64,000 nt of DNA from Citrobacter amalonaticus. Lineage in GTDB: Bacteria; Pseudomonadota; Gammaproteobacteria; Enterobacterales; Enterobacteriaceae. The notes below the pieces were generated by a model that worked only from the letters and a program-made list of their open reading frames with translations, ran no database searches and was not told where the DNA came from. Numbering within the stretch: the stretch's first letter is position 1; each line of letters opens with the position of its first letter. Shown here piece by piece: positions 1-9,596 of the stretch. Where the stretch lies: contig NZ_PQMB01000001.1 in the NCBI RefSeq assembly GCF_002918555.1, positions 930,087 through 994,086 on the forward strand, in the 5' to 3' direction. The position numbers and the translations under genes were made by a program.

Positions 1-727
1 CCTCACAGGCGATCATCATCAGCGCTTTATCGTCCGTCAGCGCGGTTACCCGCACGTCCCGGCGGGAAGGATCAAGTGAACAGCGAATGCCATTCATACG
101 CCAGTTGCCGTAATCAAGAAGATCGTTGCGTTCTTCGAGGGAGAGCGGTACCGGCGTCGGGTTGACCAGCGCTACCTCCTGCAGGGCTGGAGCAGGAGGC
201 ACGCTAAGCGGCGGATCGTCACCTTTTTTAATCCATGCGGTTTCGTTTCCCACCCGCTGTTGCCGGGAGTCAATAAACAGCAGCGCCGCTTTTAATCCCG
301 CTAAAGAGATAAGCTGTTTCCCGCCTTCCAGCGCGATCGCCTGCCCTTCCTGAATGGTCTGTAAAAATTCGCTGATGGTCGTGGCGTCGTCGGTCACCAG
401 ATGCCAGGGCGTGATACGCCAGTGTTCTCCGGCCAGAGAGAGCGGATTGCCATCCAGCAGCAGGCGCGGCGCGATAGCCGGGGCATTGGCATCAGGGGGA
501 TTCAGACCACCAGCATCAATACGTAGCGTGGCGTCGGTATACGCCCCTGCGCTGCGACTCAGGCTCATCACCAGCCCGTTATGTTCACCGGTATTACGCG
601 CTGTACAGAAATTTTGATTATTACAGGTAACCTGCCAGTCAGAAAAAGCCTGTTGCGCCGGTGCCGCCCACAGCAGGCGGGCCGGCAGCAGACCGATCAG
701 GAAAATAATAATAACGCGATAACGCAT
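1..727 (-). CDS. ypfG: YpfG, DUF1176 periplasmic protein (3' part outside window)
   Basis: The frame opens with ATG at 725-727 and stays open for 242 codons to the window edge, so only the N-terminal part is seen. Residues 1-22 form a signal peptide: a short basic start, a run of Ile/Leu/Phe and an alanine-rich cleavage region (LLWAAPA). This points to export to the periplasm. The mature part begins with FSDWQVTCNNQNFC, typical of the DUF1176 family. The biochemical role is unknown. The next gene on the strand upstream is nudK (same direction), 143 bp away, an arrangement shared with E. coli. Identification is by remembered family sequence and synteny. Confidence 0.85.
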   Translation of the reverse strand, partial: MRYRVIIIFLIGLLPARLLWAAPAQQAFSDWQVTCNNQNFCTARNTGEHNGLVMSLSRSAGAYTDATLRIDAGGLNPPDANAPAIAPRLLLDGNPLSLAGEHWRITPWHLVTDDATTISEFLQTIQEGQAIALEGGKQLISLAGLKAALLFIDSRQQRVGNETAWIKKGDDPPLSVPPAPALQEVALVNPTPVPLSLEERNDLLDYGNWRMNGIRCSLDPSRRDVRVTALTDDKALMMIACE

Positions 728-870
728 GGACCGTGCGAACCCCAAAAGTCACCTTCACAACACAGGTCGTATCTTCGTTGCGCGACTCAACAGGCTCAAT
801 CGGATTTGTCGGATAGGTAAGACTCGTCATACTCCAGGCCGCAGATGCGTTGGCTTCGTGACCCGAACCA

Positions 871-1446
871 TTAATCCATTAAATGCGATGACTGCAAATA
901 ATGAAGCAATAACACGGTCTTACCATCCCGTATCTCACCTGATTTAATCATCTCCAGCGCCTGGGAAAACGGAAGCTCCAGGACTTCGATATCCTCATCT
1001 TCAACGCCGCCGCCCACGTTCGTCCGCTGGCTGGCGCTGTACTCGGCGATGAAGAAATGAATTAATTCCGTCACCCCGCCCGGCGACATATACAGCTCAA
1101 ACAGCTTACGCACTTCACCCACTTCATAGCCTGTCTCTTCAATCGCCTCTTTACGGATGCAGACTTCCGGCTCATCGTTATCCAGCAGCCCGGCGCAGGT
1201 TTCAATCAGTTGACCGCTTTCATTGCCGTTAACCCACGTCGCGACGCGGAACTGGCGAATCAGCACGACCGTCTTTTTCGCCGCGTTATACAGCAGGATT
1301 GTCGCACCGTTACCGCGATCGTAAACCTCGCGTTTATGACGGATCACCTCACCGTTTTTACGCGTCAGATCGTAAGTAATATTGCGCAGGATGAAGTAGT
1401 TATCCGAAAGAACTTTATCTTTGATAAGGGTGATTTTTTGCGTCAT
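871..1446 (-). CDS. nudK: GDP-mannose pyrophosphatase (Nudix hydrolase)
   Basis: A 191-residue cytoplasmic Nudix hydrolase that splits GDP-mannose into GMP and mannose 1-phosphate and can act on other sugar nucleotides. The Nudix box is complete: a Gly ([11 protein letters not shown]), then the [11 protein letters not shown]-type core written here [11 protein letters not shown], which supplies the metal-binding glutamates. The length equals that of E. coli NudK and the ATG at 1446 gives the expected N-terminus [11 protein letters not shown]. It lies downstream of aegA on the same strand, 66 bp after the aegA stop. A 26-bp inverted repeat sits in that gap, so it may have its own transcript. 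Confidence 0.95.
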   Translation of the reverse strand: MTQKITLIKDKVLSDNYFILRNITYDLTRKNGEVIRHKREVYDRGNGATILLYNAAKKTVVLIRQFRVATWVNGNESGQLIETCAGLLDNDEPEVCIRKEAIEETGYEVGEVRKLFELYMSPGGVTELIHFFIAEYSASQRTNVGGGVEDEDIEVLELPFSQALEMIKSGEIRDGKTVLLLHYLQSSHLMD

Positions 1447-1458
1447 ACCGGCTCCACA

Positions 1459-1484
1459 GCGTAAGAAGAAAAATAATCTTACGC
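1459..1484. terminator. Inverted repeat between aegA and nudK
   Basis: GCGTAAGA (1459-1466) and TCTTACGC (1477-1484) form a perfect 8-bp stem with a 10-nt A/T loop. It lies just after the aegA stop and before nudK. There is no clean U-run after the stem on the minus strand. It could be a weak terminator, an RNA-processing hairpin, or an operator for nudK. Confidence 0.45.
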
Positions 1485-1512
1485 CGCGAGGCCGGTTTTG
1501 TCTGGTAGGGGA

Positions 1513-3492
1513 TTAGTGAGATTTAACCGAATTTACGCCAAGCCAGTCGATAATTCCCTGCGCGGCATGTCGTCCTTCCGCCATTGCCGTCACCACCAGA
1601 TCGGCGCCGCGTACGGCATCGCCACCGGCAAAAATTTTCGCGTTACTGGTCTGGTAACGGTACGCACTGTCGACGTTGGCCGCGATCCGTCCCCAGTTGT
1701 CCACCTTCACGCCGTGCGTTTCCAGCCACGGCATTCCGTGCGGATGGAAACCAAAGGCCATGATCACGGCATCAGCGGGCATGACAAACTCGCTACCGGC
1801 GATCGGCACCGGCCGACGACGGCCCTGGGCATCAGGTTCGCCAAGCTGCGTGCGCAGGAATCGAACGCCACAGACGCGTCCTTCATCATTCAGTTCCAGC
1901 TCCACGGGCTGCACGTTGAACTCGAAGTTCGCCCCTTCTTCACGGGCGTTTTTCACCTCTTTCTTCGAACCCGGCATGTTGGCTTCGTCACGGCGGTAGG
2001 CGCAGGTCACCCGGCTCGCGCCGTGACGCAGGGCAGTACGCACGCAGTCCATCGCTGTGTCGCCACCGCCCAGTACTACCACGTTCAGCCCGGCGGTATC
2101 AATAAACGGCTCTTGCGGAAGTTCGTCGAGGCCCATCACCTGTTTGGTGTTGGCAATCAGGAACGGCAGCGCGTCGTATACGCCCGGCGCGTCTTCGTTT
2201 GGCAGATCGGCCTTCATCGAACGATAGGTGCCGACCCCGACAAATACGGCATCGTATTCGTCCAACACGGCTTGCAGAGCAACGTCTTTGCCAACTTCAC
2301 AGTTCAGTTCAAAATGGATCCCCATCGCGCTGAAAATTTCGCGACGACGAACCAGCAGAGATTTATCCAGTTTAAAAGCCGGGATACCGAATGTCAGCAA
2401 CCCACCGATTTCCGGATGGCGTTCGTAAACCGTCACAGTGATTCCATTACGCACCAGAACATCTGCACAGGCCAGCCCCGCCGGACCCGCCCCGATAATA
2501 GCGACGTGTTTATCCACTTTCTGCACATCGCTGAGATCCGGTCGCCAGCCTTTATCCAGCGCCCGATCAGAAATATAGCGTTCGATATTACCGATAGTGA
2601 CCGCACCATACTCATCGCGTACCGTACAGGCCCCTTCGCAGAGTCGATCCTGCGGGCAGACGCGCCCGGTTATCTCCGGCAGACAGTTCGTCTGGTGAGA
2701 AAGCTCCACTGCCGCATCAATATTCCCGGCCTTCACCAGCTCAATCCACTGCGGGATATGGTTATGCAACGGGCAAGTCCATTCGCAGATGCTGTGCTCA
2801 CCGCACTTCAGACAGCGCGCGGCCTCCTGCTCGGCCTGGGCGGTACGAAACGGCAGATAGATTTCATCAAAGCGGGTTTTACGCGCCTCAATGGCCAGCT
2901 TATCCGGCTCTCCGCGCGGCGGCGTTGCCCGCATCTGCTCAACTTTACTCACCGTCCAGGGTTCCTGCGCCGTAACGCTGACATGCCAGGGCTGATTTTC
3001 CTGGCGTGCGGTACGCAACCGACGCGCTTTGGCAAGGTTGTTTAACGAGGCTTCGCTAACCAGATGCAGCGCATCAGCCGGACAGTTTTCCACGCAGGCA
3101 GGACCGGCTTCACGTCCGTGACACAAATCGCATTTGTGCGCCGTGGCTTTCACCTGATTTTTTGCAACAGGCGTCAGCACAATCTGCATCGTGCCAAACG
3201 GACAGGCGATCATACAGGATTTGCAGCCAATGCATTTTTGCTGGTTAACCTGTACGCTGTCGTTGACGCGGCTTATCGCCCCGTTAGGGCAGCTGCGGGC
3301 ACAGGGCGCATCCTCACAGTGGTGACAGGTCACCGCGCTGCGCTGATGCTGCTGTTTAACGACCGTAATCCGGGGTTGATAATGACGTTGACTCAACACA
3401 TGCTGCTCATCATTGTGAGCCATTACACAAGCGACCTCACAGGCATGGCATCCCAGACACTGTTGGCTGTTGGCCATAACAAAACGATTCAT
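1513..3492 (-). CDS. aegA: AegA, polyferredoxin fused to GltD-like flavin oxidoreductase
   Basis: A 659-residue cytoplasmic electron-transfer protein. Residues 1-170 are a HydN/HyfA-like ferredoxin module with cysteines in four 4Fe-4S patterns (C12, C15, C18, C22 first; then around 56-68, 87-97 and 121-137). Residues 200-320 are the cysteine-rich helical domain of glutamate synthase small subunits (CLKCGEHSICEWTCP). Residues 330-655 hold the FAD- and NAD(P)H-binding folds, with GAGPAGLACAD at 334 and later LGGGDTAMDCV. In E. coli AegA has been tied to formate-dependent urate breakdown together with formate dehydrogenase H (established, from memory). An upstream in-frame start at 3594 exists, but ATG 3492 gives the family N-terminus MNRFVMANSQQCLGC. 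It is divergent from narQ. Confidence 0.93.
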   Translation of the reverse strand: MNRFVMANSQQCLGCHACEVACVMAHNDEQHVLSQRHYQPRITVVKQQHQRSAVTCHHCEDAPCARSCPNGAISRVNDSVQVNQQKCIGCKSCMIACPFGTMQIVLTPVAKNQVKATAHKCDLCHGREAGPACVENCPADALHLVSEASLNNLAKARRLRTARQENQPWHVSVTAQEPWTVSKVEQMRATPPRGEPDKLAIEARKTRFDEIYLPFRTAQAEQEAARCLKCGEHSICEWTCPLHNHIPQWIELVKAGNIDAAVELSHQTNCLPEITGRVCPQDRLCEGACTVRDEYGAVTIGNIERYISDRALDKGWRPDLSDVQKVDKHVAIIGAGPAGLACADVLVRNGITVTVYERHPEIGGLLTFGIPAFKLDKSLLVRRREIFSAMGIHFELNCEVGKDVALQAVLDEYDAVFVGVGTYRSMKADLPNEDAPGVYDALPFLIANTKQVMGLDELPQEPFIDTAGLNVVVLGGGDTAMDCVRTALRHGASRVTCAYRRDEANMPGSKKEVKNAREEGANFEFNVQPVELELNDEGRVCGVRFLRTQLGEPDAQGRRRPVPIAGSEFVMPADAVIMAFGFHPHGMPWLETHGVKVDNWGRIAANVDSAYRYQTSNAKIFAGGDAVRGADLVVTAMAEGRHAAQGIIDWLGVNSVKSH

Positions 3493-3712
3493 GGCGACCT
3501 TCTTTTTTGGTTGTAAAAACCTTATTCTTCGTATGAGTGTTGTTATTACCCGACAACGAAGTAAGTCGGCAATGTTCATTTGCCCAGGAAGCACAACTAT
3601 TTCTACAGAACCTGTGGCAGATCAATTTATTTCATCGCAGATGAAATCATGTTTCAGTTAGCTGAACCATTTTATCATTTCACTATGAGCCTATTTCGCG
3701 GGGAACACGTGT

Positions 3713-5416
3713 GTGATCGTTAAACGCCCTGTCTCGGCCAGCCTGGCCCGGGCCTTTTTTTACATTGTGCTGCTGTCAATACTCTCAACCGGCGTGGCGC
3801 TTCTGACGCTGGCAAGCAGCCTGCGAGATGCCGAGGCGATTAACGTCGCGGGGTCGTTGCGCATGCAGAGCTACCGGCTGGGTTACGACCTGCAAAGCCA
3901 AAGCCCTCAGCTCAGCGCTCACCGCCTGCTTTTTCAGCAGGCGCTGAACTCTCCGGCCTTAAACAATCTGAATGCGTGGTACGTTCCGCAGGCGGTAAAA
4001 AGTCGCTATGCCCATCTGCATGCCAACTGGCTGGAGATGAACCAACGGCTGATCAAAGAGGATCTGGCGTGGTATCAGGACAACATCAACGACTATGTCG
4101 ATAAGATCGACCTGTTCGTGCTGGCGTTGCAACATTACGCGGAACGCAAAGTGATGTTGGTGGTGGGTATCTCGCTGGCAGGCGGTATCGGGATCTTCAC
4201 GCTGGTCTTCTTCACGCTGCGGCGTATTCGTCATCAGGTGGTGCAGCCGCTCAACCAGCTGGTCATGGCCAGCCAGCGTATTGAGCACGGTCAGTTCGAC
4301 TCGCCGCCGCTGGAGACACATCTGCCTAATGAGCTGGGCCTTCTGGCGAAAACCTTTAACCAGATGTCGAGCGAGCTGCACAAACTGTATCGCTCTCTTG
4401 AAGCGTCGGTTGAGGAAAAAACCCACGATCTGCATCAGGCCAACCGCCGTCTGGAGGTGTTGTACCAGTGTTCCCAGGCGTTGAACACCACACAGATTGA
4501 CGTCCACAGTTTCCGCCATATTCTGCAAATCGTCCGTGAACATGATGCCGCCCATTATCTGGAGCTTACCGTAGGCGATAACTGGCGCATCAGCGAAGGG
4601 ACAGAGAGTGATTCCCTGCCGATGCAGATTTTGCCGGTCACTATGCAGGAGACGGTTTATGGCGAACTGCACTGGCAGAATGAAAACGTCACCAGCTCGC
4701 AGCTGCTGCTAAACAGCGTATCCTCCATGCTGGGACGCGGTTTGTACTTTAACCAGGCGCAAAAACACTTCCAGCAGCTCTTATTGATGGAAGAGCGCGC
4801 CACTATCGCACGCGAACTGCACGATTCACTGGCGCAGGTGCTCTCCTACCTGCGAATTCAGCTCACGTTACTCAAACGCTCAATTCCCGAAGATAATGCC
4901 CCGGCGCAGAGCATCATGGCGGATTTCTCCCGGGCGCTGAATGACGCATATCGGCAGCTCCGGGAGTTGCTGACCACATTCCGGCTGACGCTGCAGCAGG
5001 CCGATTTGCCGTCCGCACTGCATGAAATGCTCGAAACCCTGCAGGGGCAGACATCCGCCACGCTCACACTGGACTGTCGTTTGCCCACGCTGGCGCTGGA
5101 CGCGCAAATGCAGGTGCATCTGTTGCAGATTATTCGTGAGGCGGTGCTGAACGCCATGAAACATGCCAACGCCAGCGAGATTGCCGTCAGCTGCGTCACC
5201 GCGCCGGATGGCAACCATACGGTCTATATTCGTGATAACGGCATAGGTATTGGCGAGCCTGATGAACCCGCCGGGCACTATGGGCTGAATATTATGCGTG
5301 AACGCGCAGAGCGGCTGGGTGGAACCCTGAACTTTTCGCAGCCCTCCGGCGGCGGAACGTTGGTGAGTATCAGCTTCCGTTCGTCAGCTGAGTCACCAGA
5401 AAGTCAGTTAACGTAA
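3713..5416 (+). CDS. narQ: Nitrate/nitrite sensor histidine kinase NarQ
   Basis: A 567-residue inner-membrane sensor that phosphorylates NarL and NarP in response to nitrate or nitrite. TM1 is at about 14-34. It is followed by the ligand-binding P-box region (SLRDAEAINVAGSLRMQSYR). TM2 is at about 145-167, then a HAMP domain, a coiled linker, a degenerate GAF-like region with cysteine (LYQCSQALN), the HisKA_3 dimerisation domain with phospho-acceptor His370 (ARELHDSLAQ), and an HPK7-type ATPase ending GHYGLNIMRERAERLGG. The start is GTG at 3713, giving MIVKRPVSAS. Neither response regulator is in the window. Divergent neighbour aegA is an anaerobic gene, which fits the theme. Confidence 0.96.
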   Translation: MIVKRPVSASLARAFFYIVLLSILSTGVALLTLASSLRDAEAINVAGSLRMQSYRLGYDLQSQSPQLSAHRLLFQQALNSPALNNLNAWYVPQAVKSRYAHLHANWLEMNQRLIKEDLAWYQDNINDYVDKIDLFVLALQHYAERKVMLVVGISLAGGIGIFTLVFFTLRRIRHQVVQPLNQLVMASQRIEHGQFDSPPLETHLPNELGLLAKTFNQMSSELHKLYRSLEASVEEKTHDLHQANRRLEVLYQCSQALNTTQIDVHSFRHILQIVREHDAAHYLELTVGDNWRISEGTESDSLPMQILPVTMQETVYGELHWQNENVTSSQLLLNSVSSMLGRGLYFNQAQKHFQQLLLMEERATIARELHDSLAQVLSYLRIQLTLLKRSIPEDNAPAQSIMADFSRALNDAYRQLRELLTTFRLTLQQADLPSALHEMLETLQGQTSATLTLDCRLPTLALDAQMQVHLLQIIREAVLNAMKHANASEIAVSCVTAPDGNHTVYIRDNGIGIGEPDEPAGHYGLNIMRERAERLGGTLNFSQPSGGGTLVSISFRSSAESPESQLT

Positions 5417-5512
5417 AGAACGGCAAAGCCCTGATATGCCTGATTTCAGACAGGACGGCGCCGAACGCAATCAAACGTTTTAAACGAGCTGGATAATTTA
5501 CATTATCTCCTT

Positions 5513-5530
5513 TTTTTCTCCACGTTTGGT
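5513..5530 (+). promoter_or_regulatory. BaeR box upstream of acrD
   Basis: TTTTTCTCCACGTTTGGT lies 70 bp before the acrD start and closely matches the known BaeR operator pattern (TTTTTCTCCATnATTGGC). Established in E. coli and Salmonella: the envelope-stress system BaeSR induces acrD. The match and position make the same control very likely here. Confidence 0.85.
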
Positions 5531-5600
5531 TCGTACCTTGCCGCTACAGTGAAACAAGTCATACCCGATATTATACGCAGAAAAACGAGGTCCCTTTTTA

Positions 5601-8600
5601 ATGGCGAATTTCTTTATCGATCGCCCCATTTTTGCCTGGGTGCTGGCAATCCTGTTGTGCCTGACAGGTACCCTGGCCATTCTCTCTTTACCCGTTGAGC
5701 AATATCCCGATCTGGCTCCGCCGAACGTACGTATCACCGCCAACTATCCAGGCGCCTCTGCGCAAACCCTGGAAAATACCGTCACTCAGGTTATCGAACA
5801 GAACATGACGGGCCTCGATAACCTGATGTATATGTCTTCGCAAAGCAGCGGTACCGGCCAGGCGTCGGTGATGCTGAGCTTTGTCGCCGGAACCGATCCC
5901 GATGAAGCCGTGCAGCAGGTGCAAAACCAGCTACAGTCGGCCATGCGCAAGCTGCCGCAGGCGGTGCAAAATCAGGGGGTGACGGTGCGTAAAACGGGCG
6001 ACACCAACATTCTGACCATCGCCTTCGTTTCCACCGATGGCTCAATGGATAAGCAAGATATCGCCGACTATGTCGCCAGTAATATTCAGGATCCGCTGAG
6101 CCGCGTGAACGGCGTGGGGGATATCGACGCCTACGGGTCACAATATTCAATGCGTATCTGGCTGGACCCGGCCAAACTCAACAGCTTCCAGATGACCGCC
6201 AAGGATGTCACCAACGCCATTGGTTCGCAGAACGCGCAGATCGCCGTCGGTCAGCTAGGCGGCACGCCTTCCGTCGATAAACAGGCGCTGAATGCCACCA
6301 TCAACGCCCAGTCCCTGCTGCAAACGCCGGAGCAGTTTCGCGATATTACTTTGCGCGTTAATCAGGATGGGTCCGAAGTCAGGCTGGGGGATGTCGCCAC
6401 CGTCGAAATGGGGGCGGAAAAATATGACTATCTCAGCCGCTTTAACGGCAATCCGGCCTCCGGTCTTGGAGTGAAGCTGGCATCGGGTGCTAATGAAATG
6501 GCGACCGCCGGGCTGGTACTGAACCGGCTTGACGAACTCTCACAGTATTTCCCGCACGGGCTGGAATACAAAGTCGCGTATGAAACCACCTCCTTCGTGA
6601 AAGCTTCCATTGAAGACGTGGTTAAAACCCTGCTGGAAGCGATCGCGCTGGTATTCCTCGTGATGTTCCTGTTCCTGCAAAATTTCCGCGCAACGCTTAT
6701 CCCAACCATTGCCGTGCCCATCGTGTTGATGGGGACCTTCTCCGTGCTCTACGCTTTTGGCTACAGCGTCAATACCCTGACGATGTTCGCGATGGTGCTG
6801 GCGATCGGCCTGCTGGTGGATGACGCCATCGTGGTGGTTGAGAACGTTGAACGCATCATGAGTGAGGAGGGACTCTCGCCACGCGAGGCGACGCGCAAAT
6901 CAATGGGGCAGATTCAGGGCGCACTGGTCGGGATCGCCATGGTGCTGTCTGCGGTATTTGTGCCAATGGCCTTCTTTGGCGGCACTACCGGGGCCATCTA
7001 TCGTCAGTTCTCGATAACCATCGTTGCCGCAATGGTGCTTTCGGTACTGGTGGCGATGATCCTCACCCCTGCCCTGTGCGCGACGCTGCTCAAGCCGCTG
7101 CATAAAGGCGAACATCACGGCCAGAAAGGTTTCTTCGGCTGGTTTAACCGGATGTTTAACCGCAACGCCGAACGTTACGAAAAAGGGGTCGCCAGAATCC
7201 TTCACCGCAGCCTGCGCTGGATCCTGATCTATGTACTGCTGCTCGGCGGGATGGTGTTCCTGTTCCTGCGTCTGCCGACCTCATTCCTGCCACTTGAAGA
7301 CCGCGGTATGTTCACCACGTCGGTACAGTTACCCAGCGGCTCAACCCAGCAACAAACCCTGAAAGTGGTGGAAGAGGTTGAAAAATATTTCTTCACCCAT
7401 GAGAAAGAAAACGTCACGTCAGTCTTCGCCACGGTAGGTTCCGGCCCTGGCGGGAACGGGCAAAACGTGGCGCGTATGTTCATCCGCTTAAAGGACTGGG
7501 GAGAGCGCGATAGCACTACCGGCACCTCATTCGCCATTATTGAACGCGCAACTAAAGCGTTTAGTAAAATTAAAGAAGCTCGCGTTTTCGCCAGTAGCCC
7601 GCCGGCCATTAGCGGACTCGGCAGTTCGGCGGGGTTTGATATGGAACTGCAGGATCACGCTGGCGCAGGCCATGACGCGCTGATGGCGGCGCGTGACAAG
7701 CTGATTGAGCTCGCCGGAAAAGACAGCACCCTGACCCGCGTGCGTCACAACGGTCTGGATGACAGTCCGCAGCTACAGATTGATGTCGATCAGCGCAAAG
7801 CGCAGGCGCTGGGAGTTTCGATTGATGATATCAACGATACCCTGCAAACCGCCTGGGGTTCGAGCTACGTGAACGACTTTATGGACAGAGGTCGCGTCAA
7901 GAAGGTCTACGTTCAGGCCGCGGCAAAATACCGCATGCTGCCGGAAGATATTAATCTGTGGTATGTCCGCAACAACAGCGGCGGCATGGTGCCTTTCTCG
8001 GCTTTCGCCACCTCGCGCTGGGAGACCGGTTCGCCGCGTCTGGAGCGTTATAACGGCTATTCGGCGGTGGAGATCGTCGGTGAAGCGGCGTCTGGCGTCA
8101 GTACCGGGACCGCAATGGATACCATGGAGAATCTGGTGCGCCAGCTGCCGACCGGGTTCGGTCTGGAATGGACAGCAATGTCTTACCAGGAACGCCTCTC
8201 CGGGGCACAGGCGCCTGCCCTGTATGCCATTTCGCTGCTGGTGGTGTTCCTGTGCCTGGCGGCGCTGTACGAGAGCTGGTCGGTTCCGTTCTCAGTGATG
8301 CTGGTTGTGCCACTAGGGGTGATTGGCGCGCTGCTCGCCACCTGGATGCGCGGGCTGGAAAACGACGTCTACTTCCAGGTCGGATTGCTGACGGTCATTG
8401 GTCTCTCAGCGAAAAACGCCATTCTTATCGTGGAGTTTGCTAACGAGATGAACGAGAAAGGACACGATCTGCTGGATGCCACACTGCACGCCTGTCGCCA
8501 GCGTCTGCGTCCTATCCTGATGACCTCACTGGCGTTTATCTTCGGGGTGTTGCCAATGGCGATTAGCAGCGGTGCGGGTTCCGGTGGTCAGCATGCCGTC

Positions 8601-8714
8601 GGGACAGGCGTAATGGGCGGGATGATATCGGCCACCATTCTGGCTATTTACTTTGTTCCACTGTTCTTTGTGCTGGTGCGTCGCCGCTTCCCGTTGAAGC
8701 CGAAGCCGGAATAA
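5601..8714 (+). CDS. acrD: AcrD aminoglycoside/anionic-drug RND efflux pump
   Basis: A 1037-residue inner-membrane proton/drug antiporter of the HAE-1 RND family, which works with AcrA and TolC. It has the usual two-fold layout: TM1 at 10-28, a large periplasmic loop, TM2-6, TM7 near 540, a second loop, and TM8-12. TM4 carries the proton-relay aspartates in [19 protein letters not shown]10 carries the lysine in [11 protein letters not shown]. The pore domain is complete and there is no frameshift. The ATG at 5601 gives [14 protein letters not shown]. It is a stand-alone gene behind a BaeR box and ends at a strong symmetric terminator. Confidence 0.97.
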   Translation: MANFFIDRPIFAWVLAILLCLTGTLAILSLPVEQYPDLAPPNVRITANYPGASAQTLENTVTQVIEQNMTGLDNLMYMSSQSSGTGQASVMLSFVAGTDPDEAVQQVQNQLQSAMRKLPQAVQNQGVTVRKTGDTNILTIAFVSTDGSMDKQDIADYVASNIQDPLSRVNGVGDIDAYGSQYSMRIWLDPAKLNSFQMTAKDVTNAIGSQNAQIAVGQLGGTPSVDKQALNATINAQSLLQTPEQFRDITLRVNQDGSEVRLGDVATVEMGAEKYDYLSRFNGNPASGLGVKLASGANEMATAGLVLNRLDELSQYFPHGLEYKVAYETTSFVKASIEDVVKTLLEAIALVFLVMFLFLQNFRATLIPTIAVPIVLMGTFSVLYAFGYSVNTLTMFAMVLAIGLLVDDAIVVVENVERIMSEEGLSPREATRKSMGQIQGALVGIAMVLSAVFVPMAFFGGTTGAIYRQFSITIVAAMVLSVLVAMILTPALCATLLKPLHKGEHHGQKGFFGWFNRMFNRNAERYEKGVARILHRSLRWILIYVLLLGGMVFLFLRLPTSFLPLEDRGMFTTSVQLPSGSTQQQTLKVVEEVEKYFFTHEKENVTSVFATVGSGPGGNGQNVARMFIRLKDWGERDSTTGTSFAIIERATKAFSKIKEARVFASSPPAISGLGSSAGFDMELQDHAGAGHDALMAARDKLIELAGKDSTLTRVRHNGLDDSPQLQIDVDQRKAQALGVSIDDINDTLQTAWGSSYVNDFMDRGRVKKVYVQAAAKYRMLPEDINLWYVRNNSGGMVPFSAFATSRWETGSPRLERYNGYSAVEIVGEAASGVSTGTAMDTMENLVRQLPTGFGLEWTAMSYQERLSGAQAPALYAISLLVVFLCLAALYESWSVPFSVMLVVPLGVIGALLATWMRGLENDVYFQVGLLTVIGLSAKNAILIVEFANEMNEKGHDLLDATLHACRQRLRPILMTSLAFIFGVLPMAISSGAGSGGQHAVGTGVMGGMISATILAIYFVPLFFVLVRRRFPLKPKPE

Positions 8715-8719
8715 GGCAC

Positions 8720-8751
8720 AAAAAAGGCGACTTACTTAAAGTCGCCTTTTT
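8720..8751. terminator. Bidirectional terminator between acrD and ypfM
   Basis: AAAAAGGCGACTT and AAGTCGCCTTTTT form a 13-bp stem with a short loop. A/T tracts flank both sides, so it can stop transcription from acrD (plus strand) and from ypfM (minus strand). Confidence 0.9.
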
Positions 8752-8785
8752 CTGTCCTTTTCAGGATCAGGATTTCTTCCAGAAA

Positions 8786-8845
8786 TTACTTACGAAGCAT
8801 GACTTCAATAAAGTCTTTCCAGTTCCCCAGTTCACGTTCAATCAT
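8786..8845 (-). CDS. ypfM: YpfM, 19-residue small protein
   Basis: A 19-codon frame, MIERELGNWKDFIEVMLRK, with ATG at 8843-8845 and TAA at 8786-8788. A purine-rich ribosome site (AAGAGAGG) lies about 6 nt before the start. The sequence matches the small protein YpfM of E. coli as I remember it, in the same place after acrD. Its function is not known. The peptide is amphipathic and acidic/basic mixed, with no membrane segment. It ends shortly before the shared terminator with acrD. Confidence 0.88.
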   Translation of the reverse strand: MIERELGNWKDFIEVMLRK

Positions 8846-9236
8846 AACAACCTCTCTTATTATTATGCGTATTCTACAAAAATAACATCACCTGGTGAAG
8901 ATAATTTAACCGATTGTTGTGATTACATCCTCCGGGAACATAGCGCTGATGCCGTTACTATGGCGCTATGCACATAAATTTTATGTGACTTACTGCAATA
9001 TTTTGAAACATTCATACTCTATCTGGTACTTCAAAAATTTGAATAAAAAACAGCCACAAGCATATGGGAAAATGTTTAATCTGCCGCAGGTCGATTTATC
9101 AGGAACATTCAGGAATTATTATTCACAATACATTCAACAATGTTATATTTTCTGTTTACCACCCGATGACAAAATGTATTATCAAACACAGCAACGTTTA
9201 TGACTAATTAGTCAGATTTAAAAGATAAGGATTCAA
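8846..9236. other. AT-rich spacer before yffB with several palindromes
   Basis: No convincing gene is seen. A GTG-started frame at 8919-9203 has no ribosome site and no family likeness. The stretch holds an 8-bp inverted repeat (CATAGCGC 8939-8946 / GCGCTATG 8963-8970), a 17-bp palindrome (8971-8987, CACATAAATTTTATGTG) and a perfect 14-bp palindrome at 9201-9214, 22 bp before yffB. It must include the promoters of ypfM (leftward) and of yffB-dapE-ypfN (rightward). Confidence 0.6.
9201..9214. promoter_or_regulatory. Perfect 14-bp palindrome before yffB
   Basis: TGACTAATTAGTCA is perfectly self-complementary and ends 22 bp before the yffB ATG, where a dimeric repressor would act. I cannot name the factor; the core CTAATTAG is compatible with MarR- or HipB-like proteins but this is a guess. 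Confidence 0.4.
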
Positions 9237-9593
9237 ATGATCACCCTTTACGGCATTAAAAACTGCGACACGATAAAAAAAGCCCGCCGTTGGCTGGAGA
9301 CACACGGCATCGACTATCGCTTTCACGACTATCGCGTGGATGGACTGGACCGCGAATTAGTTCGCTCTTTTATTAGCGAATTAGGCTGGGAAGCGCTGCT
9401 CAATACCCGCGGCACCACCTGGCGCAAACTTGATCAGGCGACCCGCGACTCAGTAGCCAGTGCGGATTCTGCCGCAGCATTGATGATCGAAATGCCGGCT
9501 ATCATCAAACGCCCATTGCTCTGCGCGCCCGGTAAGCCTATGCTGCTGGGTTTTAATGAATCCAGTTATCAGCAGTTTTTTGATGAGGTGTAG
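9237..9593 (+). CDS. yffB: YffB, ArsC/Spx-family thioredoxin-fold protein
   Basis: A 118-residue ArsC-family protein. The N-terminal motif is KNCDTIKK, so a single active-site-type cysteine (C10) is followed by Thr12, not by a second cysteine. The RPLL motif near residue 93 is the conserved substrate-side loop of the family. True arsenate-reductase activity is not expected; related YffB proteins have been described as glutathione-dependent oxidoreductases, but the physiological role is unclear. The gene is followed after 3 bp by dapE, so the two are co-transcribed. A ribosome site (AAGGA) precedes ATG 9237. Confidence 0.9.
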   Translation: MITLYGIKNCDTIKKARRWLETHGIDYRFHDYRVDGLDRELVRSFISELGWEALLNTRGTTWRKLDQATRDSVASADSAAALMIEMPAIIKRPLLCAPGKPMLLGFNESSYQQFFDEV

Positions 9594-9596
9594 TTT

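Noticed and set aside
1498-3045. 515-codon open frame on the plus strand opposite aegA
   Set aside because: It is the antisense shadow of aegA. Its translation has no domain, it is rich in His/Arg/Gln as expected of such frames, and it has no ribosome site.
3611-3625. FNR-like half site between aegA and narQ
   Set aside because: Only one half (ATCAA) is good and no -10 element lies at the right distance for aegA. Anaerobic control of aegA is expected from E. coli, but I could not support this site.
8919-9203. 94-codon frame with GTG start before yffB
   Set aside because: No ribosome site and no family resemblance; the AT-rich interval and palindromes look non-coding.
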